DNA of 64,000 nt from an uncultured Bacteroidales bacterium. GTDB lineage: Bacteria > Bacteroidota > Bacteroidia > Bacteroidales > FEN-979. A program made the position numbers and the translations under genes. The first letter of the stretch is position 1. Every line of letters starts with the position of its first letter. Below the pieces are notes generated by a model that did not search any database, was not told the DNA's origin, and was given only the letters and a program-made list of their open reading frames with translations. Positions 53,391 to 61,059 of the stretch are shown piece by piece. The stretch is from positions 1-64,000 of the forward strand of contig CAIMWF010000034.1 in assembly GCA_903845055.1 (NCBI GenBank), given 5' to 3'.

Positions 53391-54095
53391 TTAGTCTTTC
53401 GTATGTAATCCGCATTCTTTGTTCCGGGGCATTTCCCACCACCACCGGCCTGAGCGTATCTCCTCGCCAGGGGCGACCTGGCGGGTACAGGGAAGGCAGC
53501 CGATGCTGGGATATCCTTTCGAGTGGAGGTCACTGACCGGGACATGGTTCGTCCGGATGAACTCCCACACCATGTCGTCGCTCCAGTCGATGAGCGGGTT
53601 AACTTTAAGAATCGGCAGGGCCGGGTCCCATTCAATCATTTTTGCTTCGGAACGGGTAACCGATTGTTCGCGGCGCATCCCGGTGATCCAGATTTCCATG
53701 CCTGCAAGGGCCCTTATCAGGGGTTCCTTCTTGCGTATATGACAACACATGCGTCGCAGTTCAATGCTACGGTAGAACAGGTTAATCCCGTTGGCGTTCA
53801 CCATATCCTCCACAGCGGAGGATTCGGGAAAGAAAATGCGTATGTCCATCCCGTATTTAACGCGTGTGATCTCCAGGAGATCGTAGGTTTCCTGGAAAAG
53901 CCGGCCGGTGTCGAGGGTGAAGACCTTCACCGGATCGGCAATTTTTGACAGTAAATGAGTAATCACCTGGTCTTCAGCGCCAAGGCTGGATGAAAATGCG
54001 ATATTCCCAGGGTACTGACCGGCAAACCATGCCAGAATATCGCCGGGTGCAGCAGTCTGAAAGCGTGCATTCAGGGATGCAATATTTTCTACCAT
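53391..54095 (-). CDS. cysH: Assimilatory APS reductase (iron-sulfur type CysH)
   Basis: 234 residues from the ATG at 54095 (a TTG 18 bp earlier is also possible). The PP-loop 'SSSLGAEDQV' (about 35-44) and the C-terminal catalytic 'ECGLH' (227-231) are present. Two cysteine pairs, Cys117-Cys118 in 'RRMCCHIRK' and Cys200/Cys203 in 'GCLPCTR', form the 4Fe-4S cluster that marks adenylyl-sulfate rather than PAPS reductases. It makes sulfite with thioredoxin for cysteine synthesis. No cysDN or cysI genes are in the window. The di-iron protein gene follows. Confidence 0.95.
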   Translation of the reverse strand: MVENIASLNARFQTAAPGDILAWFAGQYPGNIAFSSSLGAEDQVITHLLSKIADPVKVFTLDTGRLFQETYDLLEITRVKYGMDIRIFFPESSAVEDMVNANGINLFYRSIELRRMCCHIRKKEPLIRALAGMEIWITGMRREQSVTRSEAKMIEWDPALPILKVNPLIDWSDDMVWEFIRTNHVPVSDLHSKGYPSIGCLPCTRQVAPGEEIRSGRWWWEMPRNKECGLHTKD

Positions 54096-54174
54096 ATTCA
54101 ATGTGCGGATCAAATTTTGGGTGAATTTACAAAAATTGGTTCAGGATTCGCAAGATTTTCCTCCCGGAATGGCG

Positions 54175-54182
54175 TATTTTTG
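54175..54182 (+). promoter_or_regulatory. Possible -7 element for mpl
   Basis: TATTTTTG, 16 bp before the mpl ATG at 54199. Fits TAnnTTTG. Confidence 0.45.
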
Positions 54183-54198
54183 GACAAATTATTACCTC

Positions 54199-55563
54199 AT
54201 GCGTCTACATTTTATTGCCATCGGGGGCAGCGCCATGCACAACCTCGCCATTGCCCTACACAAAAAAGGAAATGCCGTCAGTGGTTCTGATGATGAAATT
54301 TTCGAACCCTCCAAAAGCCGGCTTGCTTCATACAACCTGCTTCCCATAAGCCAGGGCTGGGATCCGGGCCGGATCACGAACGGGCTCGATGCCGTTATCC
54401 TCGGGATGCATGCCAAACCTGACAACCCGGAATTGCTGAGGGCCAGGGAGCTTGGGATCAGTATTTTTTCTTACCCCGAATACCTATACGAACAGTCGAA
54501 AAACAAGAAACGCGTCGTGATCGGCGGGAGCCACGGCAAAACCACCATCACGGCCATGATCCTCCATGTGCTGCAGCAAGCCGGGATGGACTGCGACTAC
54601 ATGGTCGGCGCCCAGCTTGAAGGTTTCGATGTGATGGTCAGGCTCACGGACGAAGCGCCCGTGATGATCATCGAGGGCGATGAATACCTCACCTCTCCTA
54701 TCGACCTGCGCCCGAAGTTCCACCTGTACAAGCCCGACATCGCCCTGCTCAGCGGGGTCGCCTGGGACCATGTCAATGTTTTCACAACCTTTGAGCAATA
54801 TGTCGAGCAATTCGTGATCTTCATCCGGTCTGTTATAAAAGGCGGATGCCTGATCTGGTGTGATGAGGATGAGGAGCTGCGGAAGATCTGCTCCGGGTCA
54901 AGGGGTGACCTTACCATCCTTTCTTACGGTTCCCCGCCTGCGGATATCCGTGACGGGATTACCCACCTGGTCACACCCGGTCAGGATTACGAACTGCAGA
55001 TCTTCGGCAAACACAACCTCCTGAACCTGAATGGTGCCCGCCTGGTCTGCAACCAGCTTGGGATCAGCGACAAGATGTTTTATGAATCGATCCAATCTTT
55101 CCGGGGGGCGTCGAAGCGGCTGGAGATGATCGCGCAGCAGGATACCAGGACCGTTTACAAGGATTTCGCCCACGCGCCATCGAAGGTGGAGGCCACACTT
55201 CAGGCGGTTAAGGAACAGTTTTCAGGCCGCAGGATCATCGCCTGTCTGGAATTGCACACATACAGCAGCCTGAACGGTGCATTCCTGAGCCACTACCGTG
55301 GGACCCTCGATCCGGCCGATGTTGCCATCGTTTATTTCAACCCCCATGCTTTGAAACTGAAACGCCTTCCCGAAATCACCACCGAACAGGTGAAGGAGGG
55401 ATTTATGAACGACGGGCTGGAAGTTTTCACCGATGCCGGCATGATGGTTGACCGCCTGCTCCTCGAGAAAAACCAGGGTTGTGTACTGCTCATGATGAGT
55501 TCCGGCAATTACGACGGGGTCGACCTGAAAATTTTTGCAGAAAAGTGGGCAGGCCTAAAATAA
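54199..55563 (+). CDS. mpl: UDP-N-acetylmuramate:tripeptide ligase Mpl
   Basis: 454 residues from the ATG at 54199, where the Mur ligase N-terminus 'RLHFIAIGGSAMHNLA' starts. 'VIGGSHGKTTITAM' (about 107-120) is the P-loop; 'IEGDEYLTSPIDLRPKF' (in part) and 'YKDFAHAPSKVEAT' (about 318-331) are the Mpl versions of the Mur central motifs. The enzyme joins the recovered peptide L-Ala-gamma-D-Glu-meso-DAP to UDP-MurNAc, so that murein is recycled. Its presence supports a functional recycling route with the other murein enzymes. Confidence 0.95.
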   Translation: MRLHFIAIGGSAMHNLAIALHKKGNAVSGSDDEIFEPSKSRLASYNLLPISQGWDPGRITNGLDAVILGMHAKPDNPELLRARELGISIFSYPEYLYEQSKNKKRVVIGGSHGKTTITAMILHVLQQAGMDCDYMVGAQLEGFDVMVRLTDEAPVMIIEGDEYLTSPIDLRPKFHLYKPDIALLSGVAWDHVNVFTTFEQYVEQFVIFIRSVIKGGCLIWCDEDEELRKICSGSRGDLTILSYGSPPADIRDGITHLVTPGQDYELQIFGKHNLLNLNGARLVCNQLGISDKMFYESIQSFRGASKRLEMIAQQDTRTVYKDFAHAPSKVEATLQAVKEQFSGRRIIACLELHTYSSLNGAFLSHYRGTLDPADVAIVYFNPHALKLKRLPEITTEQVKEGFMNDGLEVFTDAGMMVDRLLLEKNQGCVLLMMSSGNYDGVDLKIFAEKWAGLK

Positions 55564-55567
55564 ACAT

Positions 55568-55607
55568 CCCCCGGTTCTTTCCGTGCATGCAGGGAAAGAA
55601 CCGGGGG
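55568..55607. terminator. Bidirectional hairpin terminator between mpl and rho
   Basis: A perfect 15-bp inverted repeat (55568-55582 with 55593-55607) with a 10-base loop. It starts 5 bp after the mpl stop and lies 24 bp after the end of rho on the other strand. On the minus strand a T-rich tail follows, so it is a good intrinsic terminator for rho; for mpl the tail is weaker. Confidence 0.85.
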
Positions 55608-55630
55608 ACGTGGACTGGCTTCAGCGGAGG

Positions 55631-57550
55631 TTACCCGTTCATCGAAATGAGGAATTCTTCGTTGGAGTTGGTGAATTTCATCCGTTCCTTAAGGAATTCC
55701 ATAGCCTCCAGCGGATTCATGTCGGCGAGGTGGTTCCGCAGGATCCAGATCCGCTGCAGGGCATCCTTGTCGAGCAGGAGGTCTTCACGGCGTGTGCTTG
55801 AAGAAACGATGTCGATGGCAGGATAGATGCGTTTGTTCGAAAGTTTGCGGTCGAGCTGCAATTCCATGTTGCCCGTTCCCTTGAACTCCTCAAAGATCAC
55901 CTCATCCATTTTCGAACCGGTTTCAATAAGGGCTGTTGCGATGATTGTCAGCGATCCGCCGTTTTCGATCTGGCGTGCAGCGCCGAAGAACCGCTTGGGT
56001 TTCTGGAGGGCATTTGCCTCGACACCTCCCGAAAGAACTTTTCCGGAGGCCGGCGCAACGGTATTGTAGGCGCGTGCAAGACGGGTAATGGAATCGAGCA
56101 GGATCACCACATCATGACCGCATTCAACAAGTCGTTTGGCCTTCTCGAGAATGATATTCGAGATCCGCGTGTGGCGGTCGGCCGGTTCGTCAAAGGTGGA
56201 GGAAATAACCTCGGCCTTAACACTGCGCTGCATGTCGGTGACCTCTTCAGGCCGTTCGTCGATGAGCAGGATGATCATGTAGACATCGGGGTGGTTGGCG
56301 GCGATGGCGTTGGCGATCTCCTTGAGCAGGACTGTTTTACCGGTTTTCGGCTGGGCTACGATCAACCCGCGCTGACCGAAACCGATCGGTGCGAACATGT
56401 CGATGACCCGGGTCGACATGCTTTCATTCTTATGCCCGGTGAGTTTGAATTTCTTCATCGGGAAAAGGGGCGTCAGGTAATCGAAGGGGATTCTGTCGCG
56501 AACCTCCTCAGGTTTGCGCCCGTTGATCAGGTCAACCTTGATGAGGGGGAAATATTTTTCTCCCTCTTTCGGCGGACGGATGGTTCCGCGAACCGTATCG
56601 CCTGTTTTCAGTCCGAACAATTTGATCTGCGACTGCGACACATAGATATCGTCAGGGGAATTCAGGTAATTATAATCGGATGAACGCAGAAAGCCATAAC
56701 CATCGGTCATGATTTCAAGCACACCTTCGCTGACGATGATGCCTTCGAACTCGAAGGTATATTCTTCACGGTGACGTTCGGGGTATTTACGCGGGAAATC
56801 GCGCTGCTTGCGGTCGTCAGACACCGGTTGAGCCGATGCGTCGGACAACGACTCGTTCAATTCGGTTTCTGAAACCTCCATAGGCCCGTCCGGCTTCTGG
56901 ATAATATCGATGGGATCAATGGCGATGAAAGGTTTGTCGCCCGTTTCCTCAAACTCAAACCGTTCTTCGACCGGGTCGCTGATTTCGGGCAGGGTCATCT
57001 TGACAAATGGTTCAACCGCCGATTTTTCCTGGTATGGCCTGAAAGGCTTGTTTTCCCTGGGCGGACGTTGCTGGCGGGGAGGGCGTGCATCTTTGGGTGC
57101 AAGCGGGTCCCTCGGCGGGCGCTGGTCTTTAGGTGCCATCGGGTCGCGCGGCGGGCGCTGGTCTTTGGGCGTATGCGGTAAACGCGGCGGACGCTGGTCC
57201 CGGGGCTGACGCTGTTCGCGTTGGGGTTGCTGCACTGCGTCGGACGGCTCCCTTTTTTCAACAGCACCGTCGGTGGTGCCGGGTTCCTTTGCAACTCCGG
57301 GAAGAGCCGTATCACGGGGCCCCCTGGAGGTTTCGTTCTGATCTTTGCGCGGCCTGCCGCGGAATGGTTTGGCCTGCTCCTGCTTTTCCATGTTCAGGAT
57401 CTCCGGTGTCGGATTCAGCGCCTGGTAATCGAGAATTTTGTAAATGAGGTCCTGCTTTTCAAGTTTTTCAACTTTTGGGATGTTGAACTGCTTGGCAATC
57501 ACTCTGATCTCCGACAGCTCTTTGCTGTCGAGGGAAATAATGTCATACAT
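55631..57550 (-). CDS. rho: Transcription termination factor Rho
   Basis: 639 residues. Rho N-terminal domain about 5-45; a disordered insert of about 180 residues (50-230), rich in Arg, Pro, Gln and Asp, with a decapeptide repeated three times ([10 protein letters not shown]-like, residues 118-166); RNA-binding cold-shock domain about 250-330 ('[10 protein letters not shown]'); ATPase with Walker A '[14 protein letters not shown]' (about 406-419) and '[10 protein letters not shown]' (Walker B region). It ends transcripts by translocating on RNA. The insert is the Bacteroidota form; in Bacteroides thetaiotaomicron a corresponding disordered region drives phase separation. Confidence 0.96.
   Translation of the reverse strand: MYDIISLDSKELSEIRVIAKQFNIPKVEKLEKQDLIYKILDYQALNPTPEILNMEKQEQAKPFRGRPRKDQNETSRGPRDTALPGVAKEPGTTDGAVEKREPSDAVQQPQREQRQPRDQRPPRLPHTPKDQRPPRDPMAPKDQRPPRDPLAPKDARPPRQQRPPRENKPFRPYQEKSAVEPFVKMTLPEISDPVEERFEFEETGDKPFIAIDPIDIIQKPDGPMEVSETELNESLSDASAQPVSDDRKQRDFPRKYPERHREEYTFEFEGIIVSEGVLEIMTDGYGFLRSSDYNYLNSPDDIYVSQSQIKLFGLKTGDTVRGTIRPPKEGEKYFPLIKVDLINGRKPEEVRDRIPFDYLTPLFPMKKFKLTGHKNESMSTRVIDMFAPIGFGQRGLIVAQPKTGKTVLLKEIANAIAANHPDVYMIILLIDERPEEVTDMQRSVKAEVISSTFDEPADRHTRISNIILEKAKRLVECGHDVVILLDSITRLARAYNTVAPASGKVLSGGVEANALQKPKRFFGAARQIENGGSLTIIATALIETGSKMDEVIFEEFKGTGNMELQLDRKLSNKRIYPAIDIVSSSTRREDLLLDKDALQRIWILRNHLADMNPLEAMEFLKERMKFTNSNEEFLISMNG
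57053..57199 (-). repeat. Decapeptide-coding repeat in rho
   Basis: About 147 bp encoding residues 118-166 of Rho, with three near copies of a unit reading [10 protein letters not shown], followed by a looser fourth. Confidence 0.8.
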
Positions 57551-57666
57551 GATGTAAATGTTTAATTGAATGTATAGTCAGTGTGAGATGAACTATGGGT
57601 TAGAAAATAAAGTTTGAAAGGATTGAAAACGCGAAAAAGAAATGCTCGTGGGGATTAAAATCATTG

Positions 57667-57696
57667 CAAAGATAGACATTATTCCTTTATTGTCAA
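57667..57696 (-). promoter_or_regulatory. Promoter of rho
   Basis: Minus strand TTG (57694-57696), exactly 19 bp, then TATCTTTG (57667-57674). This is the full consensus. It leaves a leader of about 110 bases before the rho ATG, long for this window; rho leaders often carry autoregulation, but I see no clear structure. The 218-bp gap to DUF4293 holds nothing else. Confidence 0.82.
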
Positions 57697-57768
57697 GTTT
57701 TTTTCCCTAACCTCCTTCATCTCAACGGAAATCTTTTCTAATTTCGCAATGAATTTAACCATCCTGAC

Positions 57769-58245
57769 ATGTTACAGCGAATTCAATCCGTCTACCTGGC
57801 TGTCGTAGCCCTGGCCTGCCCCCTGCTGTTTTTTTTTCCGCTGGCAAAATATTATAATGACCTGCACGGCAATTATAAGTTTTTCATCTATGGGATCAGG
57901 TGCATGGATCCTGAGCCGAAAATCCATTTCAGCACCTTTTTCACCTCGCCCCTGATTTTCCTTGCCATCGCCTCATTTATCTTTGCCGTGGTCACCATCT
58001 TCAGTTTCCGGAACCGGATGCGCCAGATCCGCCTGTGCGCCTTCAACCTCATCACCAACATCGTGCTGATCATGGTGGTCTTTTTCTTCTATGCCACCCG
58101 GATACAATCCATGACCGGGATCGAGCCCGATTACAATTTCATCGGCATGGGGCTGCCCCTGTTGTCGATTGTGATGCTGATCCTCAGCAACAGGGCCATC
58201 CGCAAGGATGAATCGCTGGTAAAATCGGCCGACCGGCTGAGATGA
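57769..58245 (+). CDS. DUF4293 membrane protein
   Basis: 158 residues with four membrane helices (about 5-25, 58-80, 88-110, 125-143). The opening 'MLQRIQSVYLAVVALAC' and the terminal '.LILSNRAIRKDESLVKSADRLR' region are typical of DUF4293, found only in Bacteroidota and often next to rho. Function unknown. It is divergent from rho. Confidence 0.9.
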   Translation: MLQRIQSVYLAVVALACPLLFFFPLAKYYNDLHGNYKFFIYGIRCMDPEPKIHFSTFFTSPLIFLAIASFIFAVVTIFSFRNRMRQIRLCAFNLITNIVLIMVVFFFYATRIQSMTGIEPDYNFIGMGLPLLSIVMLILSNRAIRKDESLVKSADRLR

Positions 58246-58264
58246 ACACGCGGCGGAAAACGCC

Positions 58265-58756
58265 TTACCTAGGAATATCAACCACCTCCAGGTCGCGCAT
58301 GTTGTTCCCATCAATCACAAGGCGCACGGCTGTAACCGATTTGTGAATGCCATACTTCCCAGCCGCCCCCGGGTTGATATGCAGCAGGTTGTTTTGCTTA
58401 TCATACATGACCTTCAGGATGTGCGAATGGCCTGCAACAAATAACAATGGCTTCTCCTGCGCGATGAGCCTCCGGGCCCTGGGATCGTACCTGCCGGGAT
58501 AGCCCCCGATATGGGTCATCAGCACCCTCACCTGTTCAACCTGGAAAACCTGGTTTTCGGGAAATTCAATGCGCAATTCCTGGCCGTCGATGTTGCCGTA
58601 AACCGCCCGGAGGGGCCTGAGGCCGGCCAGCTGGCGGGCAACTCCAATGCTCCCGATGTCGCCTGCGTGCCAGATCTCATCAACCTCCGCGAAAAATGCG
58701 ACGACGCGGGGATGCACAAAACCATGGGTATCTGATAAAATTCCTATCCGTGTCAT
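58265..58756 (-). CDS. YfcE/MJ0936-type metallophosphodiesterase
   Basis: 163 residues from the ATG at 58756. Metal-binding motifs are complete: 'GILSDTHGFV' (Asp-x-His), 'IWHAGDIGS' (Gly-Asp), 'VYGNIDGQE' (Gly-Asn-x-Asp), 'LMTHIGGYP' and 'FVAGHSHI' (Gly-His-x-His). This group hydrolyses phosphodiesters such as 2',3'-cyclic nucleotides or model substrates; the in vivo substrate is uncertain. Length is normal. It is convergent with the DUF4293 gene 19 bp away. Confidence 0.92.
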   Translation of the reverse strand: MTRIGILSDTHGFVHPRVVAFFAEVDEIWHAGDIGSIGVARQLAGLRPLRAVYGNIDGQELRIEFPENQVFQVEQVRVLMTHIGGYPGRYDPRARRLIAQEKPLLFVAGHSHILKVMYDKQNNLLHINPGAAGKYGIHKSVTAVRLVIDGNNMRDLEVVDIPR

Positions 58757-58870
58757 CTTATTCCCTGGATTTTCTTCCGCAAAATTACGAAAAGCCGTCA
58801 CCGGTCTTCAAACTTTCGGTTTTTACCCCCTGATTTTCGGTTCCGTGAATCAGGATTGGGTTAATTAACC

Positions 58871-58878
58871 TATTTTTG
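58871..58878 (+). promoter_or_regulatory. Possible -7 element for rmuC
   Basis: TATTTTTG, 21 bp before the rmuC ATG at 58900. Fits TAnnTTTG. Confidence 0.45.
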
Positions 58879-58899
58879 TCCTTTATTAGCGGATTTTCA

Positions 58900-60261
58900 A
58901 TGGAAACTATTTTCATCCTCGTCAACGGGATCGGTTTTATCGCCCTGATCCTCCTGCTCTATTTCAGGACGGGCCGGGCGGGCAACAACACCCTGGCTGC
59001 CGATCTTGAGCAGCTCAGGCTTCGTATGGAAGCTTTGGGCAATGAAAAAACCACGGTCGAAGAAAGGGCCCGCATGCTGCAGTCACAGCTTGATGCGGCT
59101 TTAATGCAATCGTCGCTGAAAGATGAGGCGATCCTCACCCTGAACAGGGATCTATCGACCTGTACCTCCGAATATGCCAGCCTTCAAAAGAAGCTGGCGG
59201 AGCAGCAGGCGGACATTGAAAAGCTACAGGATAAATTCAGGCTGGAGTTTAAGAATCTTGCGAACGAGATCCTGGAGGAAAAGACCCAGAAGTTTACCGA
59301 TCAGAACAAGCTTCGCCTCGACGAGATCCTCAAACCTCTCGGGGAGAAGATCAGGGATTTTGAAAAAAAGGTCGAAGAAACCTACGACAAGGAATCGAAA
59401 CAGCGGTTTTCGCTCGAACGCGAAATCAGGAACCTTGCCGATCTGAACCAGCAGATCAGCAAGGAGGCGAGCAACCTTACCAACGCCCTGAAAGGACAAT
59501 CCAAAACCCAGGGTAACTGGGGGGAGGTGATCCTGGAGACCATCCTGGAAAAGTCGGGACTGACACGCGACCGCGAATTTTTCGTGCAGCCATCTTACAC
59601 CAACGACCAGGGGAAACGGCTCCAGCCCGACGTCATCGTGGCCTACCCGGGAGAACGGAACGTGGTGATCGACTCCAAGGTTTCGCTGGTTGCCTATGAA
59701 CGGTATGCATCGGCCGAAACAAAAGAGGATCAGGACCTTGCCGCGAGGGACCACCTGCTCTCGGTACGGAACCATATTTCGGACCTCAGCAGCAAAAACT
59801 ACCAGGATATCTACACCCTGAAAAGCCTTGATTTCGTCATGCTTTTCATGCCGATCGAACCTGCTTACATGCTGGCCGTTCAATATGACCAGAACCTGTG
59901 GAACTATGCCTATGAAAAGCGCATCCTGCTCATCAGCCCGACCAACCTGATCGCGGCGCTTCGCATGATCGCCAACCTGTGGCGTGTTGAATACCAGAAC
60001 AAAAACGCCATGGAGATAGCGCGCCAGAGCGGCGAGTTGTACGACAAGTTCACCGGGTTCATCGACGACCTGCTGGATATCGGGAGCCGGCTCGAGGGCA
60101 CCCGCAAAGCCTATGAAGCATCCATGAACAAACTGTCGACCGGCAAAGGAAATCTCATCCGGAGGGTGGAAACCATCAGGACGCTGGGGGCCAAGGCGGG
60201 CAAGGTGATTCCGAAGTCGCTACTGGACAGGTCGGAGGAAGAAATGACGAGTGACGAGTGA
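58900..60261 (+). CDS. rmuC: RmuC-family recombination-limiting protein
   Basis: 453 residues from the ATG at 58900 (an in-frame TTG at 58876 lies in the promoter). An N-terminal membrane helix (about 4-22) precedes a long coiled coil (about 30-200) and the nuclease-like RmuC domain ('TQGNWGEVILETILEKSGL', 'QPDVIVAYPGERNVVIDSKVSL', in part). RmuC restrains recombination at inverted repeats in Escherichia coli by a mechanism not worked out. The last five residues MTSDE and the TGA stop are encoded by the TGACGAG array, suggesting the true end is near 'LLDRSEEE'. Confidence 0.93.
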   Translation: METIFILVNGIGFIALILLLYFRTGRAGNNTLAADLEQLRLRMEALGNEKTTVEERARMLQSQLDAALMQSSLKDEAILTLNRDLSTCTSEYASLQKKLAEQQADIEKLQDKFRLEFKNLANEILEEKTQKFTDQNKLRLDEILKPLGEKIRDFEKKVEETYDKESKQRFSLEREIRNLADLNQQISKEASNLTNALKGQSKTQGNWGEVILETILEKSGLTRDREFFVQPSYTNDQGKRLQPDVIVAYPGERNVVIDSKVSLVAYERYASAETKEDQDLAARDHLLSVRNHISDLSSKNYQDIYTLKSLDFVMLFMPIEPAYMLAVQYDQNLWNYAYEKRILLISPTNLIAALRMIANLWRVEYQNKNAMEIARQSGELYDKFTGFIDDLLDIGSRLEGTRKAYEASMNKLSTGKGNLIRRVETIRTLGAKAGKVIPKSLLDRSEEEMTSDE

Positions 60262-60286
60262 CGAGTGACGAGTGACGAATGACAAG
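60245..60286 (+). repeat. 7-bp tandem repeat, unit TGACGAG, at the rmuC stop
   Basis: Four TGACGAG, one TGACGAA and one TGACAAG. The TGA of the third unit is the rmuC stop. The first five units are identical to the scpB array 37 kb away. Confidence 0.95.
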
Positions 60287-60310
60287 TTTTAGACAGGTAA
60301 AAAAGGGATT

Positions 60311-61051
60311 ATGAAGAAAGAGACGTATATTTATGGGATCAGGCCGACCATCGAAGCCATCAAGGCGGGGAAAGAGCTTGAAAAGATATTCCTCCAGAAC
60401 GGGCTGAAGGGTGACGGTTTCCGCGACCTGTTCGGGCTAATCAAGGAGCTGGAAATACCTTTCCAGTTTGTTCCCATCGAGAAACTCAACCGCCTGTCGC
60501 GCCAGAACCACCAGGGGGTGATCTCCTACGTGTCGGAAATCACCTACCAGCGGCTGGAGGACATCGTTCCGTATGTTTTTGAACAGGGGCGCATGCCGCT
60601 TTTCCTGATCCTTGACCGGGTGACTGATGTGCGCAACGTGGGTTCCATCGCGCGTACGGCTGAATGTTCGGGCGTCGACGGGCTGATCTTCCCCGCCAGG
60701 GGTTCCGCCCAGATCAATTCGGACGCCATCAAGACCTCGGCCGGCGCTCTTTACAAACTGCCGGTGGTGCGTTCGCAGAACCTTAAAGAATCCATCCAGT
60801 TTCTGCGCGACAGCGGGCTGATCATCGCGGCCGCAACGGAAAAAACGGAAAAGGAATACACGCAGGTCGATTTTAACCGGCCCATGGCCCTGATCATGGG
60901 GTCGGAAGGAGAGGGAATTTCGGAGGAATACCTGAAACTTACCGACGAGGTGGTGCGCATCCCCCTGCACGGCGAGATCGAATCGCTCAATGTATCGGTG
61001 GCAGCCGGCGTTATCCTGTTTGAAGCACTTCGCCAAAGAAATATAAAATAA
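60311..61051 (+). CDS. rlmB: 23S rRNA 2'-O-ribose methyltransferase RlmB (SpoU/TrmH)
   Basis: 246 residues. The substrate-binding N-terminus (about 1-75, 'IYGIRPTIEAIKAGKELEKIFL' in part) precedes the SPOUT domain with motif 1 'LDRVTDVRNVGSIARTAE' (about 99-116), motif 2 'ALIMGSEGEGIS' (about 194-205) and motif 3 'IPLHGEIESLNVSVAAGVIL' (about 218-237). RlmB methylates G2251 of 23S rRNA; another position is possible for Bacteroidota paralogues. It starts 25 bp after the TGACGAG array. Confidence 0.9.
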   Translation: MKKETYIYGIRPTIEAIKAGKELEKIFLQNGLKGDGFRDLFGLIKELEIPFQFVPIEKLNRLSRQNHQGVISYVSEITYQRLEDIVPYVFEQGRMPLFLILDRVTDVRNVGSIARTAECSGVDGLIFPARGSAQINSDAIKTSAGALYKLPVVRSQNLKESIQFLRDSGLIIAAATEKTEKEYTQVDFNRPMALIMGSEGEGISEEYLKLTDEVVRIPLHGEIESLNVSVAAGVILFEALRQRNIK

Positions 61052-61059
61052 TTCACCGG

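Noticed and set aside
53381-53635. N-terminal extension of the di-iron MBL protein
   Set aside because: It lies antisense-frame within cysH and has a low-complexity Arg/Ser composition.
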